64,000 nt of DNA from Whitmania pigra (Eukaryota > Annelida > Clitellata > Hirudinida > Haemopidae). Numbering within the stretch: position 1 is the stretch's first letter; each line of letters opens with the position of its first letter. Below, piece by piece: positions 1-13,100 of this stretch. Below the pieces are notes generated by a model, which was given only the letters and a program-made list of their open reading frames with translations, was not told the DNA's origin and did not search any database. A program made the translations under genes and the position numbers. Location of the stretch: assembly GCA_021613335.1 (NCBI GenBank), contig JAJTWR010000305.1, positions 1,729,501 through 1,793,500 on the forward strand. The letters run 5' to 3'.

Positions 1-2346
1 TTACTTGTTGATGAATTTGTTCGTGTTTTAGTAATTCTCTCACGTGCATGCCTCTAAATGCTGCTTGTATTTTCGTTGCTGCCTGCTCTGTTGTCAGTTC
101 TGGTTTATGCTTTTTCACTTCATCTTTAGCAGTGTATGTCAATATGGGTATATTTTCTTTTGTAATTTGTAATTGTGCAGTTTGGATATCTTTTACATCG
201 TCATGACTTTTATCTTCTATGTGGATAATCGCTAATTCCTCTGTGTGTGTTATCCCTTTTGTTTCTTTTTCTAATTCTTGTGTTAGTGCAAATTCGTTAC
301 TGGTCGTCATTTCCTGTGTATTACTCTCTTGTTGAGGCAGCACGGTTGCTAACTGTTGGTCTGTGTTTACTTCTGATTCTTCAATTCCTTCGGTCGATGG
401 TGTAATGATTGCTGTTGTTAATGCTGTCTCTGTTTTATACGGCATTGTTTGTTCTTTAATATAACTTTCAACTTTCATTGTTTCTTGAGGGCCGACGTTC
501 ATCTGTTCTATGTGTACAGTTTGGCTTTTTCTCTCTTCTGACTGAATGACTATTCCAGATATTATGTTTTCGATGTTAATGTTTCCAGAAACGGGTACCG
601 CTTGCGATATTATTTGTTCTCCAATGGATGCTGGTCCAATGTGTATGAATTCTATTTCTGATTCCTTCATTTGATCTGTTCGCGGAATCACCAGAGCAGC
701 TGAGATTACCGACTCCGTTCTAACAGTATCTAATTGCTCTCTGGCCAGGCTTTCAACGCTTGGCGTGACATCGATCTTGATAATGTTTTTCTCATCTTTA
801 TCATCATCTTTTTTCGATTTTTCTGTTAAATCATCGGGAATAAGAATTTCAACAGAAGCACTTTCCAAGGAAGGAGTAAATACAAATTCTTCTGGTTTGA
901 AAGAATCAATTTGTCCAATAGTTACTTCCTGACGTGGATATTCCATTTCAAATAAAACTTCATTTAGACAGGTTTGAAGGTTTGTATCCAAATGGGTTTC
1001 GAGTGTGCTCATATGCAGCTCTGTCCTATCGTCAGATGTTACTTCAATTGATAATTCACTCTTTTGTTCGGGTTTTACTTCAATGATTGTTTCTTTTTTA
1101 GGCATTTCTGGCATTAAATCAAGCGTTACTTTATTGTCTTCAGCAACTTGTACTTCAACAGTTGTTTCTGCCGCTGTCGTTACAGGCAGTACATCAAAGG
1201 TCACTTCAGCACTTCTTTTCTCTGTAGTAACCTCGAAGGTCATTTCGGCAACATTGCGCTGGACATCGAGTTTAGTTTCTTGAATTTCCAAAATTTTCGT
1301 TTGATGCTGTTCTTGAGGCGTTACAAATGTAGTAGATACGAAGGTTTCATTTGCCGATTCAGGCTTCGAAGGTTTCCAAGCAATATTTTCCACCTGGAAG
1401 ACATTAATTTCTGCTTCTGAAAGAACGTTCGTCCTGCTTGGTTGTGGATGTTTCACTTGGTAAGTATCTGTTTGCTGAACTGTGTCTTCTGGAGACAAAC
1501 TAAACCTTCTAATCTCTGTGACACCTTCTGATACAACGTCACACCTTATTGACAAAGTTTGAACCGTCGTTCTTGTGGGCTGAGATAGTTTTACAGCAAA
1601 TGTCGAAGGAGCAGTGTCTCTATCCGTGACAACGGTTAAATGTTCGGCGGAGTCCAGACTAGGCAACTCTACCTCTGAGATAAATTCCTGTTTAATTGAA
1701 GAATCTGACTGGACCAATTGCACTCTATGGGTTTTTGGAGTAACTTTTTGACCTCTCGAATAGGACGCTTCCTCAGACTTGGAAGCTTGTTCCTCATCTG
1801 GAATGGAAATTGTGAAGCTTTCCACCTCTGTTACAAATGACGGCGTACGGACATCCTGTGGAATTGCTTGTGTCAAATTAATATCCTTGACTGCAGTTGT
1901 TGTTGCACTTGAAATGATTGTCTCTTGTCCAACTATCTGATGTACATTTCCTGTGCTAGGCTTTATGTCACCCTGAATATTTTCGCCGACAACGCCAATT
2001 GTAGCTGTTTGAACATGATATGCCCTTGGTTGAGTTACGGTTGCGTTGCTCACGTCAAATGTCACGAATCGCGGCTGAACACTCTCCAGAGTGACTCGAA
2101 CCTCTTCCTTCACTTCCTCCAATGGTATTTCTGTTCAATACAAGCAGTTTTAAAGTTTCTGTAGCTTCTAAACGTCAAAAAGTTGATTATCAGCAAGCTA
2201 AAACTAAAAATTAAAAATTAACAATTGAAGAAGTCTACCTAGTTTTCTAACAGAAGTTACTGTTGACTGAGAGCTTGAGGTTTCAGGTTCTTTGAGATCC
2301 AAAACTTTTAATTCAATATGTCTGTCCACTCTTTTCTTGGTTTCTG
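1..2346 (-). CDS. acidic exons ending with an IQ motif at the window edge
   Basis: Exon 2346-2239 (TKKRVDRHIELKVLDLKEPE) joins in phase to an exon starting at 2130. That exon stays open to position 1 and continues off the window. About 710 codons are acidic and Val/Thr/Ile-rich, like the 12-kb exon but without close repeats. Near the end comes EQAATKIQAAFRGMHVRELL, whose IQAAFRGMHVR is a full IQxxxRGxxxR calmodulin-binding motif (positions 38-70). This exon does not appear as a closed ORF because its frame has no stop in the window. The frame was confirmed by codon phase at 58 and 1198. Confidence 0.8.
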
Positions 2347-4075
2347 CTAAAATGGGATAAAGTCTTTGCAATTACCCACTGTTACCAACTGTTAATGTGA
2401 TTATTATTAATTAATACTTGTTAACGCCCAATACCGCTAGGTTGAAGACCCACACATGGGGTCCAAATTCTACTGATTTCCCATCCAGCACTGACAGTTG
2501 TGGAGAAGGGCTATACAAAATATCTGTAACTCTTTATCTACATTATTTTAGTTTACTTCGATCCCAAATCGAATCCCGAAAACTTGCTGTAATTTTCTAT
2601 ACATTACAATGAATTCCTACGATCATGTCTTACATCATCCAATATACCTTCATATTTCCACTAAAGGCATGGGAAGGTCATGCATAACTATCAATCAATA
2701 ATGTCGACATTAGTATTGTGAATGGCAAATGAAAACTGATTAGCACCAACTGTCGAATGATTTAATTGATGGCTTAAGTAGGATCAGAATTCAAAAGTGA
2801 ACGCATTAGAAAGAGTAAAAAATGAAAACATCTTAACAATATTAATGATAGTAGAATATTGGTCATTAGTCATATCATTTAGTGAAAGCCATGTTTGTTC
2901 TTGAAGAACTGCTGTGAATGAGCATACCATGCCAAAACGATACATTTAGAAAATTTAAGAAAAAAACTAAAATGAAACAAAATCATTAAATAATGAGAAA
3001 GTTGAAATGGGTTAGATCTGTGGAGGTTAAAGTTCAAAGTACAATTAATGAGTTAACCAATCAGGCAAGCAAGTAACAAGACAAGCAAAACATATAAAAA
3101 CCATTTCAAGCAAATTCTGAGGCAACAATTTATCATATATAAAAACTGGGATAAATTTTTGAGGGAATATTCCAAGGGGTGGTTAGTGTGATCACAAAAA
3201 CATGTTAATAAAAATGGTGAAGAGGAAACCTAGTTATTGGCTATTACTGTAACCATTAATTAAGTTAACTTAGTGTAAATATGTACTAGTGATATGAAGA
3301 AAGCCAACACGATTTTCTGCTCAAATCAAACGAACTTTATTTTTTAAAATGATAAAGATTAAAATGTAAAAGAATTTGTTTTGAGTCTCTAGATATAAAG
3401 CATTTGGATTCTTATAAAAATTTTCAGACTGTCCGAAAAAATAATATGAAACAAATTGTTGCCTCAAAATATTTCAAGATTTTGTAAAATAGATCAATTG
3501 CGAACGTCAAAGACATTGTTAATACTGAAAACAAATGAATAATCGAGTCTAATTGTGTCGTAATAAATTGCTAATATCTAGCACGCACTACGATCATATA
3601 CGTTTTAAACAGGTTCATTAGAAAGATTAACGACAATTTCTTAGTCTCAAATGCCACTCATCGTCAAAATTGTAAAATATATTTTTAAAATCACCGAAGG
3701 CAAAACAAAAATAACTCACGGCAAAAGCCATTCTAGAATACTTCTAATGTCGTAATAAGAAATAAAGCAACAATTCAAACCCGATGCTTAACAACGCCAA
3801 GCTGATTGAAAAAGGAATCGCCAAATAAGCAAATGCCAATAAATGCTAGGTGGCCAATCTAATCTCAAACTTCAATCTAATTCGAATATTAAAAAAGAGC
3901 GACTCGTCATCACGAATCAAAGAAAGGGCGACAAAACTCCACCCCTTCTCTTAATTAATTTTTCTGGGGCAAGCCACACCGAAGAGCTGCCAAGTGATGC
4001 TAAATCCCCGAGAAAACTCAGGGTGGCAGCGCTCTCCGAAGCCATGGCGCTTACACGCTGCACTGATGAAGATAG

Positions 4076-4106
<31 letters not shown>

Positions 4107-7100
4107 AATGATGACGATGATGGATGGCAAGCTTTGTCGGAACTTGGACAAAATAGTAGCTTAGAAGTGGGCGATATTTCCGAATCAAGAAATTGTACTG
4201 CTGATGATGATAATGATGGCGAGGATATTGCTATGAGCTTGGATGATGCACTGCCGTAATTTGTCCCTCCCACTAAGCCGTCAGTCTTACTTTCAACGAT
4301 TAGCTCCGCCCAAGTGGTCGCCATGCCGTGTTCATTGGCTGCTTTGCACAGGTATTCACCTTCGTCCTCAGGTGAGATGCATTCGAATGTTATCGAACAC
4401 CTGTTGTCATCAGATCTGGTTATTGTTACATTATTAGCGAGAGGGACACCATTCTGTAAAAAAATTATTATTGAAGTCATCATTGATTATTAATTATTGC
4501 TAAAATAGTGCTTGGATGACGATTCATACCTTGAACCAAGTCACTTCAGGTCTGGGAATTCCAAAGACCTCGCATTCGAGAGTCACTTTCGAGTTCACAA
4601 GAACTTCTCGAGGCTCAAGCTTCGTGACAAAGAGTGGAGCCAAGTATTCCTTCTTAGGTTGCTCGACAACTGATGATCAGATGACCATTTTAATAATTAT
4701 TACTAAGCTATAAAATCAACTTATAATTAATTTAAACGCTATTTAAACAGTTTTGCTTTTTTCCGTCGGACAAATTACAGTAACACGTCGTGTTGTGTGA
4801 CTTATGTAGGCCAGCATTTTAATTAATCTAATTGAATTAATAATAATTAATAGTAATTTTAATTAATCTATCCAATTGGTTACCTTCGAAAGCTATGTAA
4901 TGTTCTTTGATCTCGCCGCCTTCAGCCTTCGATTCCCAAGTGGAGATGTGTTCGTCGGTGACCATTTCCTTCCTGGTCTTCAAAGTTGTTTCCGTCGTCA
5001 CAACTCCACCCTCGGTTCTGCTCACCGTCGTAACCTCATCTGCAGGAAATAAATACACGTCTACATTTGGCTTCGATCAAAGATGGTCTAAGATGGTCAC
5101 CAGAGGTTTTAATATTGAATCAATGAAATCTGTTATCATCAACACTAGCAGCAGCATTCATTCCAAAAAGTCGCTCAGAAAGAACAGCACACAAATCAGG
5201 CGCCTCAACGGAGTCCCATGAGTAACGTACGCGAAATGACAGTGAGACAGGCTGTGGTAAGGCAGCTTCCAGCGTCGTTGGTGGCTCTGCAAGTGTAGTC
5301 GCCCTCGTCCTGAGCAGTGACGCGGTGGAGGATCAATTGGCAGCGGTTTTCTAGATAAATACTCTCGACAAAGTCTCGTCTCTGCGAGAAGTCGATCTCA
5401 ACACCATCCAGAAGCCAAGTAATCATTGGTCTTGGGGTACCGACTACGATGCATTCGAAAACCACTTTTTCTCCGATTCTTGCAGTCTTGTCTTCGAGTG
5501 GTAGCTCAAATATCGGCGCCATTAAAGCAACCGCCGAAATGAAGCTTTCTTGAGCTACCTGAACGGTTTCGTCCGTGTGTTGAGCCAGGTGAGTCCTTAC
5601 GACCTCCAGCTCGAGTTCAAGATCGTCGGTATGGATCAACTCCAAAGCATGTGCCTCTTCCTCTCCTATGGTTGAAGATGAAGAGGAAGTGGTCGAAAGA
5701 GCAGACGAAGAAGCTGAAAATTCGTAATCATCGACGGCAACGTGACGATCATCGATGCGCCTTTTTTCATCAATGTAGAAGCGGTCATCCTCCGAATGAC
5801 ATTCTTCAGAGGAATGGCCTGAAAGAAACGATTCCTCTTTCACGTAGTATTCTCTACGTTCTTGCTTAACTAAGTGATGCTCTTCATCTCGGCAGATTTT
5901 CTGATAGCTACTGTGTTCATAATGGCTGGTTTCCCTATCAGCTACTTGTAGATGACCAGCTTCTTTTTGTACAATCTCTTGAAAGTGTCTTTCCTCTATG
6001 CGACCTCGATCGAACTCCGGCAATTCTCCTACCATGCTTTCCTCGGCTCTGCATTCCTCTACGATCTCTTGTCCAAATTGTGGTTTTATGAATAAATTAT
6101 CTTCCTCCAGCCTTGTCGACAGCTGGTGTCGTTCGGTATGTTCGGTTTCGTCTAGACGGCGCCCGTCCATGGTTCGAACCACGTGCCACTCGACGTCAGC
6201 ATGACAAAGATTGGCTTCAGTCTCGGTTGGTATAATGGCAAACTTTTGGACATGAGCAGTTCCATCGAGCTGGAAGTGTTGTTTTTGTTTAAGAGACATA
6301 TCCTGATCATACAAATTCTGCTTTCCCGTTTCGAGTCTATAACGTTCGACCACTGACGGCTCGTATTCCGTCTGAACTCGAGATGGAATCATGTAGACCT
6401 CTTTTATGGTACTGACGTATTCCTCTGCCACAGCTTCTCGTCTCGACAAATCTTGCAAAGTCCTGACCAGAGTAAGTTGTTTTTCATCTTTAACAGGACC
6501 ACTTGCTTGGTACTCTACAACGGCCGGCGTCACCCATTCTTCGTGGTGTTCACCCATGCCCATTACTCTTTGCATGTCGAGTAATTGTTGCTGTATCGAA
6601 ACGAGAGATAGTTGAGATTCGACTGCATCCGCTTTGTCCAGGTTTGCTCCGCTGACCAAGATTTCTTTGGTTGTATCTTTCTCAGATTGATCTGCGGCTA
6701 GGTCGCCAGTGTTCTGAGTTTTCAGTACTGTTTCCTGAGTCTTTACCAATGAAAGCCTTCTGTTTTCTTTCTTCGCTTCAAGAAAAGTTTTTCTAACTTC
6801 CATTTCTGTTGGTTTTTCTTCTTCAATTCCTGAGGATACCAAACTGATTTCTTCAATCGGCGCATCGCTACGTTGAAGGACAGCTAGAACTTCAGGCTTG
6901 TCTCTTTCATTGGGAGGTGAAGATAGTTGGTATTCTACCGGAGAGCCGTCAATATTTGGTTCAGCAGCGTCATAGAATATTTCATCCTCCTCTTCTACTG
7001 ACTGGCTTTCTTCAATAAATTTAACCAAACTGGATTCTTTTGGAGCAGCCATCGATTTGGAAAAGTCATACGGCACTGAAACGGCCTCCAAATCAAAGAA

Positions 7101-10100
7101 CTGTGTTTCTTCAATTTGTTCATCTAAAGAACTCGTTGACAAAACTTCATTAAGTATGTCAATATGACTAGTTTCCTTCTCAGTATAAGAATAATGCTCC
7201 GTTTCCAGTGGACTGACATCCATTCCTTGACGAACCACTGAAGGGGGAATTTCTTCAAATCGATCTTCCGCTTTTTCCAGCTTGAGGACGGTAACTTGAA
7301 TAGGAACCAGACTGGGCCTACGGTGTTCTTTGATGGAGATATTAAAGTCATGACGCACCTCAAATTCTTTGGTCTGTTCAGGCAAAATTTCCGCAAAGAC
7401 TCCTTCCGTGGTTTCGGCTGGTGTATCCGTGATTTGCGGTTCAATGTGAACTTCCTTGGCCATATCCACTTCAGGTGTAACTGTATCCTTTTTAATGCTT
7501 TCAATATCTGGTTTAATGGTTGCGGGAACATGTTGAATTTCTTCTAAATTTCCCAACTCAATTGTTTCTGACAGTATATTAGTCTGGCTTTCGAGTTTTT
7601 CATCAACGTTAGGACAAGAAACTTCGAGATGAATGACAGATTCGCTAGTTGAATCTGTTTGAAGATCTCTTAACGTTTCGATGACATCTTGAAAGGGTTT
7701 TATATCTAGTGGTATCGTCAACGATTCGCGTCTACCTTTGACCGTTTTATCAGTGATCACATTTATCTCAATTTCTTGATGGTAGCTGGTCTTAGTTTGA
7801 AGTTCAGATAAATCTAACGTGATGTCTTCAGTGCATTTCTCGTCTTTAGGTTCGGCGCGGAATTCAAATAGTTTGCCTTCAGGGGCTCGATCAAGTTCTA
7901 CTGTAACATCTTCTTCGTTTCCCATGGCAGAACTTCCGGACGGAGATAATTCCCTGACCGATTCCTCAGTTATTTCATGTTGGTCGGTCAATACTCTTGA
8001 CAGATCAAACTGAAGCCTAGATTCGGCGAGTTCAAGGTTGACCGTGTGTTCTTCTGTGGTATCCTCTGGTTCAACTCCAAGTTCGAAGACCTCCTGATGA
8101 TCAGATAATATCTCTCCCTCTTGTACCAAGGTTTCTCTCCTTTCCAGAGTACTCGTGGTTTTGCTCAAATCTGAATAAGTCTCTTGAAATTCCACATCTT
8201 GAGGTCTAATATCACTGATCTGTAAAGCGATTTCTTCAACTATCTGAGGAGCGTCGGTTTCGTCAACTCCAACTTCGGTCCTCGTCACCTTCAAAGAGTC
8301 ACCAGGTTGTTCCGTGATGAGCTCTTTTCCAACCTGTTGTACTCCGTAATCCAAGTTTGTAGTAACTCCAGAAGGTTGCTTTTCTTCAGTCATAGTAACG
8401 AAATATTCCTTTTCGACACCCAGAACACTCGTTTCCATTTCTGTTGAATAAATGATCTCTTTGGCAGAATCAGACTTGAGTCCAATTACCGTAGTCTCTT
8501 CGCATATAGGCAATTCTTGCTCATGAACGGAGAGTTCTTGTTGAAATTCCTCAATAACATCCATTCTGGAAATTTCTGTGGTTTCCGGCTGTTCTTCAAC
8601 AGTCTCAATCACATGCACATCATCATCTTTGAGGAATTCTGCAGGAGTCTCAGGTTGGATATCGAGAGCCACGATCACGATTTGAGTATCCTCGACCTCA
8701 ACATCCTGTTCGCTGATGAAAGCTGCTTCTGAAGTTGTCACTTCAACGGTCGGTTCGATCAGCACCTCTTTCTGACAAATCAACAGCGATTCGGTTAAAC
8801 CTAATAGTTGGTCCGATGTAACTTTTGAGTCTTTTTCTAATTCAAATGAAAATTCTGATGATTTTTGGACTTCTAATTCAAACTGTTGTACTGGCTTCTC
8901 TACATTTTGTTCGAGTTCGGTGCTGAAATTCACTTTTTCAATTGTTTCTTCGGTTACTTCCTTCTCCTCCACCAAAGTGACAATTTCCTTCTCTTCTTCT
9001 TTTAAAGAAGATGGTACGAATTCCAAAGTTACTTCCTCAGGTTTGGAAGAATCTGAAATAATGACTTGTGGCGCAACCTCTATCTTGACTTCTTCAGTCG
9101 TGATTTCAATTGCCAATTCCGATTTTTCTGGAATATCCTCAACTACAAGTTCCTGTTCACTTGTAATTACAGTGACCTCTTCTGATGTTGTCACTTCGAC
9201 AGTAGGCTCAAGTAGAATTTCCTTCTCACAAGTTAATGACGATTCAGTTAAATCCAAAGGTTGCTCTGACAACAATTTCGTAGCCTTTTCTAATTCGATA
9301 GAAAATTCCGTTGTTTTCTGGATTTCGACGTCGAACTGTTTCACAGGCTTTTCCACATTTTGTTCGAGTTCTGTGCTGAAAGTTACTCTTTCAACCGTTT
9401 TTTCGGTTACTTCCTTCTCCTCCGCCAAAGTGACAATTTCCTCCTCTTCTTCTTTTACAGGAGATGGTACAAATTCCAAAGTTACTTCCTCAGGTTTGGA
9501 AGAATCTGAAATGATGACTTGTGGCGAAACCTCTGTCTTAACTTCTTCAGTCGTGATTTCAATCGCAAATTCCGATTTTTCTGGAATATCCTCAACCACA
9601 AGTTCCTGTTCACTTGTAATTACAGTGACCTCTTCTGATGTTGTCACTTCGATAGTAGGCTCCAGTAGAATTTCCTTCTCACAAGTTAATGACGATTCAG
9701 TTAAATCCAAAGGCTGCTCTGACAACAATTTCGTAGCTTTTTCTAATTCGATAGAAAATTCCGTTGTTTTCTGGATTTCGACATCGAACTGTTTCACAGG
9801 CTTTTCCACATTTTGTTCGAGTTCTGTGCTGAAAGTTACTTTTTCAATTGTTTCTTCGGTTACTTCCTTTTCCTCCGCCAATGTGACAATTTCCTCCTCT
9901 TCCTCTTTTACAGGAGATGGTACAAATTCCAAAGTTACTTCCTCAGGTTTGGAAGAATCTGAAATGATGACTTGTGGCGAAACATCTGTCTTAACTTCTT
10001 CAGTCGTGATTTCAATCGCAAATTCCGATTTTTCGGAATATCCTCAACCAGAATTTCTTGTTCACTTGTAACCACAGTGGTCTCTTCTGTGGTTGTCACT

Positions 10101-13100
10101 TCGACAGTAGGCTCAGTAGAATTTCCTTCTCACAAGTTAATGACGATTCAGTTAAATCTAATGGCTGCTCTGACAAAAATTCCGTAGCCTTTTCTAATTC
10201 GATAGAAAATTCCGTTGTTTTCTGGATTTCGACATCAAACTGTTTCACAGGCTTCTCCACATTTTGTTCGAGTTCTGTGCTGAAAGTTACTTTTTCAATT
10301 GTTTCTTCGGTTACTTCCTTTTCCTCCGCCAATGTGACAATTTCCTCCTCTTCCTCTTTTACAGGAGATGGTACAAATTCCAAAGTTACTTCCTCAGGTT
10401 TGGAAGAATCTGAAATGATGACTTGTGGCGAAACATCTGTCTTAACTTCTTCAGTCGTGATTTCAATCGCAAATTCCGATTTTTCCGGAATATCCTCAAC
10501 CAGAATTTCTTGTTCACTTGTAACCACAGTGGTCTCTTCTGTGGTTGTCACTTCGACAGTAGGCTCAAGTAGAATTTCCTTCTCACAAGTTAATGACGAT
10601 TCAGTTAAATCTAATGGTTGCTCTGACAAAAATTCCGTAGCCTTTTCTAATTCGATAGGAAATTCCGTTGTTTTCTGGATTTCGACATCAAACTGTTTCA
10701 CAGGCTTCTCCACATTTTGTTCGAGTTCTGTGCTGAAAGTTACTTTTTCAATTGTTTCTTCGGTTACTTCCTTTTCCTCCGCCAATGTGACAATTTCCTC
10801 CTCTTCCTCTTTTACAGGAGATGGTACGAATTCCAAAGCTATTTCGTCAGGTTTTGTAGGAACTGACGATGTGACTTGGGGAGCAACATCAACCACGGTT
10901 TCTTCAGAAGACGTGATATCAATCGCATATTCCGATATTTTTTGGATGTCATTAATTACAAGTTCTTTTTCGCTTGTGACCATAGTAACATCTTCTGAAA
11001 TCGCCACTTCAACAGTCGGCTCAACTAGAATTTCTCTCTCGCAAGTCAGAAGCGATTCAGTTAAGCCTAAAGACTGTTCTGATGTAACTTTTGAGTCTTT
11101 TTCTAATTCAAAAGAAAATTCTGATGATTTTTTTACTTCTAATTCAAACTGTTGTACTGGCTTCTCTACATTTTGTTCGAGTTCGGTGCTGAAATTCACT
11201 TTTTCAGTTGTTTCTTCGGTTACTTCCTTCTCCTCCACCAAAGTGACAATTTCCTCCTCTTCCTCTTTTACAGGAGATGGTACAAATTCCAAAGTTATTT
11301 CTTCAGGTTTGGAAGAATCTGAAATAATAACTTCTGGCGTAACCTCTGTCTTGACTTCAGTCATGATTTCAATCTCAAATTCCGATTTTTGTGGAATATC
11401 CTCAACTACAAGTTCTTGTTCACTTGTAATTACAGTGACCTCTTCTGATGTTGTCATTTCAACAGTAGGCTCAATTAGAATTTCCTTCTCATAAGTTAAT
11501 GACGATTCAGTTAAATCCAAAAGCTGCTCTGACAATAATTTCGTTTCTTTTTCTAATTCGATAGAAAATTCCGTTGTTTTTTGGATTTCGACATCGAACT
11601 GCTTCACAGGCTTCTCCACATTTTGTTCGAGTTCTGTATTGAAATTTGCTTTTTCAACCGTTTCTTCAGTTAATTCCTTCTCCTCCGCCAAAGTGAAAAT
11701 TTCCTCCTCTTCTTCTTTTACAGGAGATGGTACGAATTCCAAAGTTATTTCTTCAGTTTTGGAAGAATCTGAAATGATGACTTGTGGCGCAATCTCCGTC
11801 TTGACTTCTTCAGATGTTACTTCAATCGCAATTTCAGATTTTTGTGGAATGTCTTCAACCACAAGTTCCTGTTCACTTGTAACCACAGTGGTCTCTTCTG
11901 ATGTTGTCACTTCAACAGTAGGCTCAATCAAAATTTCATTTTTACAAGTCAGCAATGATTCGGTTAGCGTCAAAGGTTCTTGAGCTTCTACAATCGAATC
12001 TTTTTGCATCTCAAAGGAAAATTCCGATGTTTTGATTATCTCAGGTTGGATTGTTTGAGTTGGTTTATCAACATTTTGTTCTATTTCCGTGGTATAATAA
12101 TCCGTTTTAATTTCTTTCAAAGTTTCGACCGTTTTGATGGTAACTTTATCCTGCTCTGGCCCAACAGGTATTAATTCAAACCTTGCTTCTTCAGCTCTGA
12201 CTTGCTCTTTCTCTGTGATTAATTCACTCTCCATGGACATTTCTGTCTCGACGGTTTTGACTTCTTCAAGAGAACTAATCGATTCCACTAACTCCATTGG
12301 CGTTTGAATTTCACTGGCGATTTCTATTGTTAACTCTTGTGATGGTCGTGTTTCTTCAATGGCTTGAATATCTTCTTTCTCATCCGCTACTTTAATTTCT
12401 TGCGGTTGAGTTAATTCGAGCAACATTTCTTGAAACTCTGGTGAAGCTCTCTCTGTTATAACAAACTCGCTTTCTTCTGTTTCACTTTTTTCCTCATGGG
12501 GTTCAAATACGACCTCAGTTGTAGAAGTTATACTTGTCTCTATGGATTCAAGAGGCAATTCTATATCCCGAACGACATCCTTTTTTAAGTCAAATAGGAA
12601 TTCTGTGTTTGTCTTTATAGCATCTACATCTAATACTTCTTTTGGCATTCCTATTGTTTCCGTAACTTCTGAGGTAAACACGGGCTTTTCCACCACACTA
12701 AATTGGTTGTCTTCGGTGGGTATTTTTTCGACCACCGTCTGAATGGTAAGCGGAGTTATAGAGAATTCTTTGATTGATGTAAGCATGCAAATATCTTCAG
12801 GTTGTTTTTGTTGAACTTCACTAACGACGGTGCACTCAATTACCTCGGAAATGATAAATTCAGATTCATCCTCACTCTTTTGTTCTTCAGTTGGCTCGAT
12901 TACAACATTCTGTTCAGATATCAGTGAAGATTCTGTAATTTCAAGCATCACTTCAGTTTCTCTTTTCGGTTCCGTTTGAACTTCGATTTTAAATTCATTC
13001 GTTTCTTCCAATTCAATATCAAATGTGTCGTGAGGCTTTTCTACTCTCTGCTCGAAGTCTGTCCTACATATTTGTTCCTGTTTCGACTCTATTTCAAAAG

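Noticed and set aside
3843..4259. Plus-strand frame with an Asp-rich tract
   Set aside because: It is antisense to the Ig28 exon and its Ser-rich extension. The Asp run comes from a GAT microsatellite and there is no domain.
8920..11494. Long plus-strand open frames (383 and 478 codons, Ser/Thr/Val-rich) opposite the giant exon
   Set aside because: They repeat with the same 453-bp period and encode low-complexity sequence. They are the reverse complement of the Glu-rich coding repeats, with no start context or domain.
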